Shown piece after piece: positions 55,869-64,000 of a DNA stretch of 64,000 nucleotides. The stretch lies in the NCBI GenBank assembly GCA_021824175.1, contig JAKALP010000014.1, forward strand, positions 1 through 64,000. The letters are read 5' to 3'. Under the pieces are notes generated by a model. It saw only the letters and a program-made list of their open reading frames with translations. It was not told the DNA's origin and ran no database searches. Source of the stretch: Deltaproteobacteria bacterium (GTDB taxonomy: Bacteria > Desulfobacterota > Desulfobacteria > Desulfobacterales > Desulfosarcinaceae). Both the position numbers and the translations under genes were made by a program. The stretch's first letter is position 1. Each line of letters opens with the position of its first letter.

Positions 55869-57356
55869 ATGGACACCATCAGCTGCCCCAAAACCAGTGC
55901 AGCGCTGCAAGGCAATCAATATCAAAGTCTGTTTGATCTGGTGCCTTGCATGATTTCCCTTCAGGATCGCAACTACCGTCTAATCGCCTATAATCGCGAA
56001 TTCGCCGACCGTTTTGCTCCTAAATACCTCGATTTCTGCTATCACGCCTACAAGGGGCTCACCAAAAAATGTGAGCGTTGTCCAGTAGAGAAGACCTTTG
56101 CGGATGGTCTGTCCCATTACAGTGAAGAGACCGGACTCAACAAGGACGGCACGCTGACCCATTGGATTGTCAAGACGGCCCCGTTACGCGATGAACATGG
56201 TGAGATCGTCGGCGCCATGGAGATGAGTCTGGACATCACTCACAAAAAGGAGCTGGAAAACAAGCTGATCCAGTCCGAAAAGAAGTACTATGCCATTTTC
56301 AATAACATTCCCAATCCGGTCTTTGTTCTGGCAGCCGATACCCTGGAGATCCTGGATTGCAACAGCAGCGTATCGCGGATCTATGGGTATGCGGCCGAAG
56401 AGTTGCTGGGACATGACTTTTTGGACTTCTTCCCTCCGGAAGAGCAGGAGCGCTGCCGAAACCTGTTTCAGACCGAGCACGACATCAGTCAGGTACGCCA
56501 GATGAACAAGGCCGGGGAAACTTTTTTCGTCCACCTGCGGCTCTCGCCCTCCGAATATCAGGACCGGCGCGTACTGCTGGTGACCACCAGCGACATTACG
56601 GATCGCATCGAGGCGGAATTGAAACTGGTGCATGCCGGCAAGATGGCCACATTGGGTGAGATGGCCACCGGCATTGCCCACGAACTCAATCAGCCCTTGA
56701 CGGTCATCAAGGCCGCCAGCAATTATTTCACCAAGAAGATCCGCAACCGCCAGCCCATCCCGCCGGATGTCCTGGGCGAAATGGCTCGGGAGATCGACCA
56801 ACATGTGGACCGGGCCGCCACCATCATCAACCATCTGCGTCAGTTCGGCCGCAAACCCATGCTCGATTCCACACCGGTTCAAGTCAATGAGGTATTACGA
56901 CGCGCCTTTGAGATGTTCAGCCAGCAATTCAAGCTACATCAAATTGAAGTCACCTGGGCGCTGGGAGAAGCATTACCCCCTATCATGGCTGAAGAAGGGC
57001 GACTGGAACAGGTCTTTATCAATCTGCTGCTCAACGCCCGCGACGCCATTGAAGAGAAATGGCACAATGGTGCAAACAGGGCCGAAGAAGTAAAACAAAT
57101 CCACCTCAAAACCTATTTGAAAGCCGATTGGGTCACTGTGGAGATAATCGATACGGGCGTCGGCATCCCGGCCGCCCATATCGACCGGATCTTCGAGCCG
57201 TTCTTCACCACCAAGAAAGCGGGCGAGGGCACGGGCATTGGCCTGTCCATCACCTACAGCATTGTTAAAGATTTCAACGGCACGATACGCGCCCGGAGCA
57301 AACCGGGCGAAGGGGCCTGTTTTACCCTTTCCTTTCCGTCAGGTGGTGGGACATGA
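55869..57356 (+). CDS. sensor histidine kinase, Cys-PAS + PAS
   Basis: 495 residues from ATG 55869 (GTG at 55866 is also possible). Two PAS domains. The first (20-130) carries Cys57-x10-Cys68-x2-Cys71-Pro in CYHAYKGLTKKCERCPV, a possible metal, haem or disulfide site; the second spans about 138-250. HisKA with GIAHELNQPL (His phospho-acceptor) and HATPase with LLLNARDAIEE, DTGVGI and GEGTGIGLSITYS. No membrane helix: cytoplasmic redox-type sensor. Third signalling step after tmcA; overlaps the following gene by ATGA. Confidence 0.9.
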   Translation: MDTISCPKTSAALQGNQYQSLFDLVPCMISLQDRNYRLIAYNREFADRFAPKYLDFCYHAYKGLTKKCERCPVEKTFADGLSHYSEETGLNKDGTLTHWIVKTAPLRDEHGEIVGAMEMSLDITHKKELENKLIQSEKKYYAIFNNIPNPVFVLAADTLEILDCNSSVSRIYGYAAEELLGHDFLDFFPPEEQERCRNLFQTEHDISQVRQMNKAGETFFVHLRLSPSEYQDRRVLLVTTSDITDRIEAELKLVHAGKMATLGEMATGIAHELNQPLTVIKAASNYFTKKIRNRQPIPPDVLGEMAREIDQHVDRAATIINHLRQFGRKPMLDSTPVQVNEVLRRAFEMFSQQFKLHQIEVTWALGEALPPIMAEEGRLEQVFINLLLNARDAIEEKWHNGANRAEEVKQIHLKTYLKADWVTVEIIDTGVGIPAAHIDRIFEPFFTTKKAGEGTGIGLSITYSIVKDFNGTIRARSKPGEGACFTLSFPSGGGT

Positions 57357-58534
57357 CGCCGGAAGAGAAGAATATGAAATTGCTGCTGGTGGATGATGAA
57401 GAAGGCATCCGGCGTGTTCTGGGCATCACACTTCTCGACATGGGCTACGGAGTGATCACCTCTTCCAACGGGCAGGAGGCCCTTAAGCTGTTCGAAACCC
57501 ATCAGCCCGCCATTGTGCTGGCCGACATCAAAATGCCCGGCCTGGATGGCATCGATCTGCTCAAAGCGATTAAATCGCGCCAGGCTGATACCGAAGTGAT
57601 CATGATCACCGGCCATGGTGACATGGAGGCCGCCATCTTCAGCCTGAAGCTCGAGGCCACGGATTTTATCACCAAACCCATTCACGCCGGCGCGCTGGAG
57701 ATTGCCTTGAAGCGCGCCAAGGAACGCATCGCCCTGCGTGCCCAACTGGCCCACTATACCGAGCATCTAGAACTGCTGGTGGCGGAGAAAACCCGGCAGC
57801 TCCTCGAAGCTGAACGTATGGCGGCTGTCGGTCAAACCATTGCCGGGTTGTCGCACACCATCAAAAACATCGCCGGCGGCCTAAAAGGCGGCTCCTTCTG
57901 CGTGGAAAAGGGATTGGAGCTCGACGAACCGCGCTACCTGCGCCAGGGGTGGGAAATCGTCAAGGGCAACGTGGAGAAGATCGCCCGCCTCTCCCTGGAT
58001 ATGATCCACTTTGCCAAAACCACTCAACACCAAGCCCGGAGTTGTGATCCCAACCGCCCGCTGAACGAAGCAGCCGAACTGATCCGGTCCCAGGCCGAAG
58101 CAGCCGGAGTGGAATTGCGAATGGAACTCAGCCCCGGCCTCGGCGAAGTGGCGCTCGACCCGGAAACCATCTGCCAGGCGCTGCATAACCTGGCACTCAA
58201 CGCGGTGGAGTCTTTTGCAGGTATCGAAGACAAGCGTCGCCGAGAAGTAATTCTGAAAACCGCTCAACCCGCGGGCTGGGGCGTGGCCTACTATGTGATC
58301 GACAATGGCAGTGGCATGGATGAAGCGGCCCGGGCCCAATGGGGCGAGCGCTTTTTCACCACCAAAGGCAGCGATGGCACGGGCATCGGCGTGATGATGA
58401 CCAAATATATCGTGGATAAACACCGCGGCGAGATGAATTTGCAAACCACTCCCGGCGCGGGCACGCAGGTGGTGGTGCGGCTGCCCAAGCGCGATGAAGG
58501 GACCGATTCGCCAAGTACGCCCATAAATGGTTAA
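57353..58534 (+). CDS. receiver-kinase hybrid (REC-HK)
   Basis: 393 residues. N-terminal receiver with DDE, Asp58 (IVLADIKMPGLDG), MITGHGD and Lys in FITKPIHAG, followed by a coiled coil and a kinase core: GLSHTIKNIAGGLKG as His box, LHNLALNAVES, DNGSGMDEAA and GTGIGVMMTKYIV. The receiver is NtrC-like, and the arrangement (receiver before kinase) is typical of soluble phosphorelay kinases in sulfate reducers. Start overlaps the previous stop. Confidence 0.88.
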   Translation: MTPEEKNMKLLLVDDEEGIRRVLGITLLDMGYGVITSSNGQEALKLFETHQPAIVLADIKMPGLDGIDLLKAIKSRQADTEVIMITGHGDMEAAIFSLKLEATDFITKPIHAGALEIALKRAKERIALRAQLAHYTEHLELLVAEKTRQLLEAERMAAVGQTIAGLSHTIKNIAGGLKGGSFCVEKGLELDEPRYLRQGWEIVKGNVEKIARLSLDMIHFAKTTQHQARSCDPNRPLNEAAELIRSQAEAAGVELRMELSPGLGEVALDPETICQALHNLALNAVESFAGIEDKRRREVILKTAQPAGWGVAYYVIDNGSGMDEAARAQWGERFFTTKGSDGTGIGVMMTKYIVDKHRGEMNLQTTPGAGTQVVVRLPKRDEGTDSPSTPING

Positions 58535-58687
58535 TCGAAGCTTCGGAGGCTTTGGACCATGGTTCGTGGGAAGAGGGAAATATGGGTTTCTTAGGTGCCT
58601 TGACTCCCGGTCCCCGTCTATGCGGGCATGAGGGAAAGAAATACCCCAGGCAGAACGAATCGTCCCCTGACTTATGACGGCTAAATT

Positions 58688-59218
58688 ATGAATCCTATCC
58701 GGCTCGAAGAAAATGGTGCCCTGCGCGACCAAGGTGGTGCCCTGGCCCAAGAGGCCATCACCCTGCTGGGGCGCCCGATTTTGCTTGATCCGGCATGCAC
58801 GCTGCGCAGCTTTTTCAGAATGCTTAAATGCCACAACATCCTGCAACGGCTCAACCCGTATATCTCTACTCTTCTGGAGCAGTTCGGTCGCTGTCCACCG
58901 CAGGATTGCCTGGCCTCTGGGCTGAAGGCCTTGCAGCTCAGTCGAATCATTGAGATGACCGGATTTCCGGCGCCGCCGGCCATCCGAATTTACATGACTC
59001 TGGAAGGTTTCGGCCCCGAAGGCTGTTGCGATATCCGTTGGACCAACCTCGCGCAAATCCTGGATCTGCCATTGCGGTTGGGCCAGTTAAAGCACACGGT
59101 GTTCGGCGATCCGATGAACAGCCTGGAATTCGATACGACCTTCAATCTTTTCGAACTCATCGACGGGATCTGCTGGGAGTTGAGCTTTCACAATCTGCCC
59201 GATCGGTGCAAGGTTTAG
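58688..59218 (+). CDS. unknown protein in tmc-linked signalling operon
   Basis: 176 residues, not recognised. Cytoplasmic, with cysteines in CPPQDCLASGL and FGPEGCCDIRW. The middle (PAPPAIRIYMTLEGFGPEG) and C-terminal part (NSLEFDTTFNLFELIDGICW) look like a compact alpha/beta fold. It lies between two signalling genes and is likely part of the same system. A hypothetical gene also lies in the tmc region of Desulfovibrio, but I cannot tell whether this is its counterpart. Confidence 0.6.
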   Translation: MNPIRLEENGALRDQGGALAQEAITLLGRPILLDPACTLRSFFRMLKCHNILQRLNPYISTLLEQFGRCPPQDCLASGLKALQLSRIIEMTGFPAPPAIRIYMTLEGFGPEGCCDIRWTNLAQILDLPLRLGQLKHTVFGDPMNSLEFDTTFNLFELIDGICWELSFHNLPDRCKV

Positions 59219-59227
59219 CGCTGTTTT

Positions 59228-59656
59228 ATGGTTGCGGACCTTCATATGCATATGGATCAGACATCCGCTCCAAAAACCATCCTGATCGTCGAAGATGAAC
59301 TGGGCATGCGGTTTTTCCTCATGACGCTGCTGGAAACCAATGGCTACAAGGTATTGACCGCCCAGAACGGCCGCCAAGGGAGTGATCTGGCCAGCTCCCA
59401 AGGACCGGATCTCATCGTGCTGGATGTCATGATGCCGCAGCAAGGAGGAATTCTCATGTACCAACACCTCAAGGCTGATCCGCTCTTGAAACAGATCCCG
59501 GTGGTGATGCTCTCCGCCGTGAGCGCCCAAGCGTTCAGCCATGCCCTGAGTATGCTTCGCAGCCAATCCAGCGAACCGCTACCGGCACCTGAAGCATATC
59601 TTGAAAAACCGCCTGATCCTGATCGCTTGTTGCGTACCATCCGGCAGCTCATATAG
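59228..59656 (+). CDS. single-domain response regulator
   Basis: 142 residues; the first ATG of several (59228, 59246, 59252) is used. Receiver with VEDE, phospho-Asp in LIVLDVMMPQQGG, Ser in VVMLSAVS and Lys in YLEKPPDPD. A loop of about a dozen extra residues (LRSQSSEPLPAPEA) lies before the last strand. No output domain. Nine bases after the unknown gene; next gene begins 46 bases later. Confidence 0.85.
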   Translation: MVADLHMHMDQTSAPKTILIVEDELGMRFFLMTLLETNGYKVLTAQNGRQGSDLASSQGPDLIVLDVMMPQQGGILMYQHLKADPLLKQIPVVMLSAVSAQAFSHALSMLRSQSSEPLPAPEAYLEKPPDPDRLLRTIRQLI

Positions 59657-59702
59657 AATAGAATTGCTGTCGGGTCCCTGGTTTATAGGTAGGCAGGTGA
59701 AA

Positions 59703-61199
59703 ATGGCCCTTCCGGAAACAGAAAAAAAGATTTCCATTCTGCTGGTGGACGATGAGGAGAGCATCCGCCGCGTTCTGAGTCTGACGCTGTTTGATGACGG
59801 GTACGACGTGGCCACGGCGGGAGATGGCCAGGAAGCACTGCGCATCTTCAGGCAATCTCTTCCAGATATCGTGATCAGCGATATTAAGATGCCCGGCATG
59901 TCTGGCATTGAACTGCTGGAACAGATCAAGGCCGAGCATCCGGAGACCGAAGTGATCATGATTACCGGCCATGGTGACCTGCAGACGGCCATTGAGAGCC
60001 TGAAAAAGGACGCCACCGATTTTATCACCAAGCCCCTACAGGATGAGACGCTCCAAATCGCGATAGGCCGGGCCCGCGAGCGTATCGCCATGCGCCGCCG
60101 CATGGCGGACTATACGCACACCCTGGAACAACAGGTAGCGGAAAAAATCGCTCACTTGGAAAGCTCCCGGCGCCGCTCGCAGCAACTGTTCGATGAAAGC
60201 CCTTGCTACATCACGGTCCAGGACGCCAATCTTCGCATGACCGAAGCCAACCAGCGCTTTATGGCCGATTTTGACGGTCACATCGGCATGCACTGTTTTC
60301 AAGCCTACAAAAAACGAAGCCAACCCTGCCCGGATTGCCCCGTAATGACAACCTTCACGGACGGTCAACCCCACCAGTCGGAAATGCAGGTTACCGCCAA
60401 GGACGGCACCTTGCGCCATCTCTTTATCGCCACCGCACCCATCACGGAGAACAACGGCCCTATCCGGCATGTGATCGAGATGTCTACCGACATCACTGAA
60501 TTGAGATATCTACAAAACCGGTTGGCTTCCCTGGGGCTGCATGCCGGCTCGGTGTCCCACGCCATTAAGGGATTGCTGACCAACCTGGATGCCGGCGTCT
60601 ACCTGCTCAACACTGGACGCCGCAAGGGGGACGACCAGAGGCTCACCGAAGGGCTGGAGATGATCAATCAAAGCGCGGGCCGCATCCGGCGCATGATTCT
60701 GGATGTGCTGTTCTACGCCAAAGAGCGTGGACTGGAATTTCAAATCGTAGATGCGCTCGAACTGGCCCGGGAGGTGTGCGCGCAATTCTCCGCGCGGTTG
60801 CAAAATCAGGCGGTGACACTGGAATGCCGGCTGGACCCTGGCGCGCCTGCTTTTTCCATGGACCCCGTGGCCATGCGCACGGCCCTGGCCAATATTCTGG
60901 ACAATGCTCTGGATGCCTGCCTCGAACGGGGCGACGGCAATGGCTTGAAAATCACCTTCGGTCTACAGGCCAAAAGCGATTATCTAATTTTTGATATCAT
61001 CGATAATGGCGTGGGAATGGATAAGGCGGCCGTGGAAAATCTCTTCGATCTCTTCTTCTCTTCCAAGGGCGGCCGGGGAACCGGTCTGGGGCTTTTCGTG
61101 GCCCATCAGATCATCACCCGCCACGGCGGCACCATCCACGTCAGCTCTGAAAAAAATCAAGGTTCCCACTTTCGCATCGTGCTGCCGGTAATTGGTTGA
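59703..61199 (+). CDS. receiver-Cys-PAS-histidine kinase hybrid
   Basis: 498 residues from ATG 59703 (AGGCAGGTG upstream). Receiver 1-122 with DDE 16-18, Asp60 (IVISDIKMPGMSG) and Lys110, very like that of the 57353 protein. A PAS domain (about 160-285) carries Cys198-x10-Cys209-x2-Cys212-Pro in CFQAYKKRSQPCPDCPV, the same spacing as the first PAS of the 55869 kinase. The His box is GSVSHAIKGLLTN, and HATPase has ILDNALDACLE, DNGVGMDKAA and GTGLGLFVAHQII. It ends the plus-strand operon. Confidence 0.9.
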   Translation: MALPETEKKISILLVDDEESIRRVLSLTLFDDGYDVATAGDGQEALRIFRQSLPDIVISDIKMPGMSGIELLEQIKAEHPETEVIMITGHGDLQTAIESLKKDATDFITKPLQDETLQIAIGRARERIAMRRRMADYTHTLEQQVAEKIAHLESSRRRSQQLFDESPCYITVQDANLRMTEANQRFMADFDGHIGMHCFQAYKKRSQPCPDCPVMTTFTDGQPHQSEMQVTAKDGTLRHLFIATAPITENNGPIRHVIEMSTDITELRYLQNRLASLGLHAGSVSHAIKGLLTNLDAGVYLLNTGRRKGDDQRLTEGLEMINQSAGRIRRMILDVLFYAKERGLEFQIVDALELAREVCAQFSARLQNQAVTLECRLDPGAPAFSMDPVAMRTALANILDNALDACLERGDGNGLKITFGLQAKSDYLIFDIIDNGVGMDKAAVENLFDLFFSSKGGRGTGLGLFVAHQIITRHGGTIHVSSEKNQGSHFRIVLPVIG

Positions 61200-61282
61200 T
61201 TGGTTGATTTGTAAAATTCGGACTATCAACCGAAGTTTAATATCTTTCGCCATACCAAATTTTCAGCTTCCCTAACCAAACA

Positions 61283-61437
61283 CTATTTAGTGCCTGGCCG
61301 AAAAGCCCCTATTTTTCCAAGTTCAAGGCGGAGGCAAAATTTTAACCGCAGGAATACATGGAGTATTTCGAGGATTAAAATTTTGCCCCAACGCAGAAAT
61401 TGGGAAAATAGGGGCTTTTCGGCCAGGCACTATTTAG
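61283..61437. mobile_element. MITE-like element with 8-bp target duplication
   Basis: The element spans 61291-61429 (139 bases). Its ends are inverted repeats (left TGCCTGGCCGAAAAGCCCC, right the exact inverse up to 61429), and the core GGCAAAATTTTAA...TTAAAATTTTGCC is a second palindrome. CTATTTAG flanks it on both sides (61283-61290 and 61430-61437), as a target site duplication should. The right copy contains the stop codon of the minus-strand kinase gene. No transposase inside. Confidence 0.8.
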
Positions 61438-62926
61438 CGGCCGGCAGAAAAACGCTGAAAGTACTCCCCTTGCCTTCTTCGCTCTGGACTTCGACTCGGC
61501 CGTTGTGGGCTTCCATGATGCTCTTGACGATGGGCAGCCCCAGACCCGTGCCGATAACATAACGGGTCTTTTCATTTTTTACCCGGTAAAAGCGGGTGAA
61601 GATGTGGTCCAGTTCATCCGCCGCAATGCCGAATCCAGTATCGGCCACCCGGATGCGCACATAGTCGCCCTGGGTGTCAGCGGAAATGGATACCCGCCCG
61701 CCCTCGGGCGTGTAGTTGATGGCGTTGGTGATCAGGTTGGAAAGTACTTCTTCCATATTCATGCGGTTGGCCAGCACGGGGGGCAATTGCGCCACGGGCG
61801 CCAATTCAAGGGTCAAGCCTTTGGCCTGGGCTTTGGCCGAATGGAACAAGGCCTGATCGGATAAAATCGGCCCCAGGGCCAGGCGTTGTTTTTCCATATT
61901 GGCCAGCCCGGACTCCATCTTGGTCAGATCCAGCAGCTCGCTGGAAAGATTGACCAGGGCGTTGATCTTCTCGGAAGCACGTCCCAATATCTCCCTTTGC
62001 TTTTCCGTCAGGGGACCGGCCAATTCATCCAGCACCACCTTTTGCTGCATCATCACCGAATTCAGCGGACCGCGAATTTCATGGGCCACCATGGCCACGA
62101 AATCGGATTTGATCTGATCCATGCGTTTAATCGTGGTGATATCGTGCAGCACCGTAATGGTGCCGAGGTTGCGGTCCAGCCGATCCCGGAAAGGCACGCA
62201 ACGCACTCCGATGATGCGTTCTTCACCCTGACCTTGGGGTTTGATAATGATCTCGTCGGTCAATTCTCCGAACTGGTCCGGCGCTATGGCCAGGGCTTGA
62301 TCAATCAGCGAAAGGATCTGGGGCTGGGCGACCAGTTGTTGCACGGGTTCGCCAATGGGGCTGGGACCCCGGTAATCCACGAGATTCATGAACGCATGAT
62401 TGGCCAGCGCCACTTTTTTGTGGATATCGGTGGCCATGACGCCACCGGACAAGTGGTTGATCATGGTCCGCATGCGGGACTTTTCGTTGGAAATATCCTG
62501 CAGGGTCCGGATGTACTCGATGGCCTTGGTCACCACCAGGCGCAAATCCTGGGGCGAAAAAGGTTTGGAAAGAAAATCGAATGCCCCTTGTTTCATGGCG
62601 TCAACGGCATGATCCAGGGTGGCATAACCGGTGATGACGATCACCACGGTGTCGGGATGTTCGCTCCGGATTTTTCCCAGTGCTTCCAGGCCCGACATGC
62701 CGGGCATCAGTAAATCCAGCAAAATGATGTCATAGTGGCTCTGGGCCACCATCGCCAGTCCCGCCTCGGCATTGGGCGCCTGGGCCACATCATAGCCTTC
62801 CTGGTTGAGCATTTTGGTACAAACGTGCCGGATGCGGCTTTCGTCATCCACGATCAATACGCTGGTCTTCTTAAAAGCGGCGTCATTGGCGTCAGGAGCT
62901 GTTATGGGGGGAAGTAACTGTGCCAC
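61430..62926 (-). CDS. receiver-PAS-histidine kinase hybrid
   Basis: 498 residues. Receiver 20-145 with DDE, Asp71 (DIILLDLLMPGMSG), VITGYAT and Lys in FLSKPFSP. A PAS domain follows (about 165-275), then HisKA with MVAHEIRGPLNSVMM and HATPase with NLITNAINYTPEGG, DTGFGI and GTGLGLPIVKSIM. Cytoplasmic. Convergent with the long tmc/signalling operon, 12 bases downstream of the PAS kinase in the same direction. The stop codon is inside the duplicated target site of the MITE-like element. Confidence 0.9.
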   Translation of the reverse strand: MAQLLPPITAPDANDAAFKKTSVLIVDDESRIRHVCTKMLNQEGYDVAQAPNAEAGLAMVAQSHYDIILLDLLMPGMSGLEALGKIRSEHPDTVVIVITGYATLDHAVDAMKQGAFDFLSKPFSPQDLRLVVTKAIEYIRTLQDISNEKSRMRTMINHLSGGVMATDIHKKVALANHAFMNLVDYRGPSPIGEPVQQLVAQPQILSLIDQALAIAPDQFGELTDEIIIKPQGQGEERIIGVRCVPFRDRLDRNLGTITVLHDITTIKRMDQIKSDFVAMVAHEIRGPLNSVMMQQKVVLDELAGPLTEKQREILGRASEKINALVNLSSELLDLTKMESGLANMEKQRLALGPILSDQALFHSAKAQAKGLTLELAPVAQLPPVLANRMNMEEVLSNLITNAINYTPEGGRVSISADTQGDYVRIRVADTGFGIAADELDHIFTRFYRVKNEKTRYVIGTGLGLPIVKSIMEAHNGRVEVQSEEGKGSTFSVFLPAAK

Positions 62927-62938
62927 TATCGCTATTCC

Positions 62939-64000
62939 TTATTCTTCACTACCGTTACTTGCATGGTAAAGCTCAAATTCCAGCAGGAAGGTGGTGCCTT
63001 CGCCGCTGGTTTGCTTCACGCTGATATTGCCTTTGTTCTCTTTGACCAAACCATAGGCGGTGCTCAATCCCAGGCCAGTACCCTCGCCCGGTGCCTTGGT
63101 GGTGTAAAACGGATCGAAAATTTTAGTCAGATTTTCCGGAGCGATGCCGCAGCCGGTATCAATCACTTCCAGATAGGCTTTGCCCGCTTCCTTGTCCCGA
63201 TAGGTGTGCAGCGTCAAGACGCCTGTGCCATCCATGGCGCTGATGGCGTTCATCACCAGGTTGATGATCACCTGACTGATCTGATTCTTGTCCACATGCA
63301 CCAGCATCATCTCGTCGGAAAACTGCCGCTCGATGCGCACATTGCGAAACATCTTGGGATCTCGGATCAGGCTCAAACTCTGATTGACGATGGCATTGAT
63401 GTGAATAATATCCTTCATCGGGCTGGACTGCCGGCTGTAGGCCAGCAGATTCTGCACGATCTCCTTGCAGCGCTTGACATCCTCGATCACCGCCTCAACA
63501 TCGGACCGTTCCGGATCTTCGGCAGTCATGGTCTCCAACTTGAGTGTCGCGTAAAAAAGAATGCCGGTCAGCGGGTTATTGATTTCATGGGCCACGCCGG
63601 CGGCCAGCTGCCCCAGTGACGCCATCTTCTCCGACTGGGCCAACTGGGCGCGGGTCTCCTTGAGTTTATTCTCAACCGCCAGTTTCTCCCGCAAGTCGGT
63701 GTAAATGCCCACCGTGGCCACTTCCTCGTTATCTTCGTAGATAATGGAGGCGGTCAGCTCCACCGGTATGGCCTCGCTCTGGGCGTTGATGATGGTGGTT
63801 TTCAGGCTGCGCAGCTTGCCTTTGCCATCTTTGAGTTGACGCATGATGCTGCTGGCCACGCCGGGCGGATAGATCTGATCGGCCGTGATTTGCCGTACGG
63901 CAAAAGCGTTGGCATAGCCGAAGAGTTCTTCGGCCGATGGATTCATGAGAAGTATATGGCCGTATCGATCCGCGGCCACAATGGCGATGGGTGATCCGAG
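62939..64000 (-). CDS. PAS sensor histidine kinase, 5'-truncated by window edge
   Basis: At least 353 residues, open at base 64000; the GTG at 63979 lies inside a PAS domain (SPIAIVAADRYGHILLMNPS), so the true start is outside. PAS is followed by a coiled coil and HisKA with GVAHEINNPLTG (His), then HATPase with INLVMNAISAMD, DTGCGIAPENL and GEGTGLGLSTAYG. Cotranscribed with the REC-PAS-HK, 12 bases upstream of it. Confidence 0.88.
   Translation of the reverse strand, partial: LGSPIAIVAADRYGHILLMNPSAEELFGYANAFAVRQITADQIYPPGVASSIMRQLKDGKGKLRSLKTTIINAQSEAIPVELTASIIYEDNEEVATVGIYTDLREKLAVENKLKETRAQLAQSEKMASLGQLAAGVAHEINNPLTGILFYATLKLETMTAEDPERSDVEAVIEDVKRCKEIVQNLLAYSRQSSPMKDIIHINAIVNQSLSLIRDPKMFRNVRIERQFSDEMMLVHVDKNQISQVIINLVMNAISAMDGTGVLTLHTYRDKEAGKAYLEVIDTGCGIAPENLTKIFDPFYTTKAPGEGTGLGLSTAYGLVKENKGNISVKQTSGEGTTFLLEFELYHASNGSEE

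Noticed and set aside
1-64000. CRISPR arrays, tRNA, rRNA or transposase genes
   Set aside because: Looked for and not seen: no regularly spaced identical repeats, no clover-leaf-like string with a CCA end, no DDE transposase frame.

Overview
The window looks like a chromosomal segment of a sulfate-reducing Desulfobacterota (former Deltaproteobacteria), probably a Desulfobacteraceae/Desulfosarcina-type organism. The main reason is a complete tmc locus (tetrahaem type II cytochrome c3, HdrD-like Fe-S protein, membrane cytochrome b, tryptophan-rich TmcD) at 51.7-55.5 kb, together with many c-type cytochromes, a high density of PAS/receiver histidine kinases and a sigma-54 activator. The taxonomic placement is inference; there is no rRNA or other marker gene here.

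Layout. 0-2.5 kb: two haem c proteins and a BamE-like exported protein. 2.9-6.9 kb: a transketolase remnant, a CPBP membrane protease and a double-domain M16 peptidase. 6.9-14 kb (minus strand): GH63-type glucosidase and SDR in one operon, a decayed cytochrome, a membrane cytochrome c and a MASE3 sensor kinase; the last two gene starts carry related leader sequences. 14.2-20.8 kb: an RND efflux operon (outer-membrane factor, adaptor, pump) that runs into a broken cheR. 21.1-22.9 kb: two single-domain receivers and an unusual half-receiver/KH-domain fusion. 23.4-28.3 kb: cyoABCDE, a haem-copper quinol oxidase operon closed by a perfect hairpin, facing a small Cys-rich protein gene. 28.3-38.4 kb: BON protein, glycine-zipper protein, a second MASE3 kinase, a KhpA-like KH protein, Cu/Zn SOD and a NarL-type two-component set. 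38.6-44.1 kb (minus): pyruvate dehydrogenase complex aceE-aceF-lpdA. 44.4-47.6 kb: an Mla/MCE lipid-transport operon whose ATPase carries a C-terminal degenerate GGDEF domain. 47.8-49.1 kb: tandem nicotinamidases. 49.1-64 kb: a sigma-54 activator divergent from a long usp-tmcDCBA-signalling operon, then two more kinases on the minus strand, the last cut by the window edge.

How it fits together. The tmc genes move electrons between periplasmic cytochrome c3 and the membrane/cytoplasm. They are preceded by a near-consensus sigma-54 promoter and followed by response regulators and kinases, several with a Cys-containing PAS domain, so the right third reads as one redox/energy-signalling island. 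The cyo oxidase, Cu/Zn SOD and pyruvate dehydrogenase suggest the organism meets oxygen.

The most interesting items are the half-receiver/KH fusion, the MlaF-GGDEF fusion, a 139-bp MITE-like element with an 8-bp target duplication sitting exactly on a kinase stop codon (a diverged relative lies at 33.6 kb), and the duplicated gene leader. No CRISPR array, tRNA, rRNA or transposase gene was seen.
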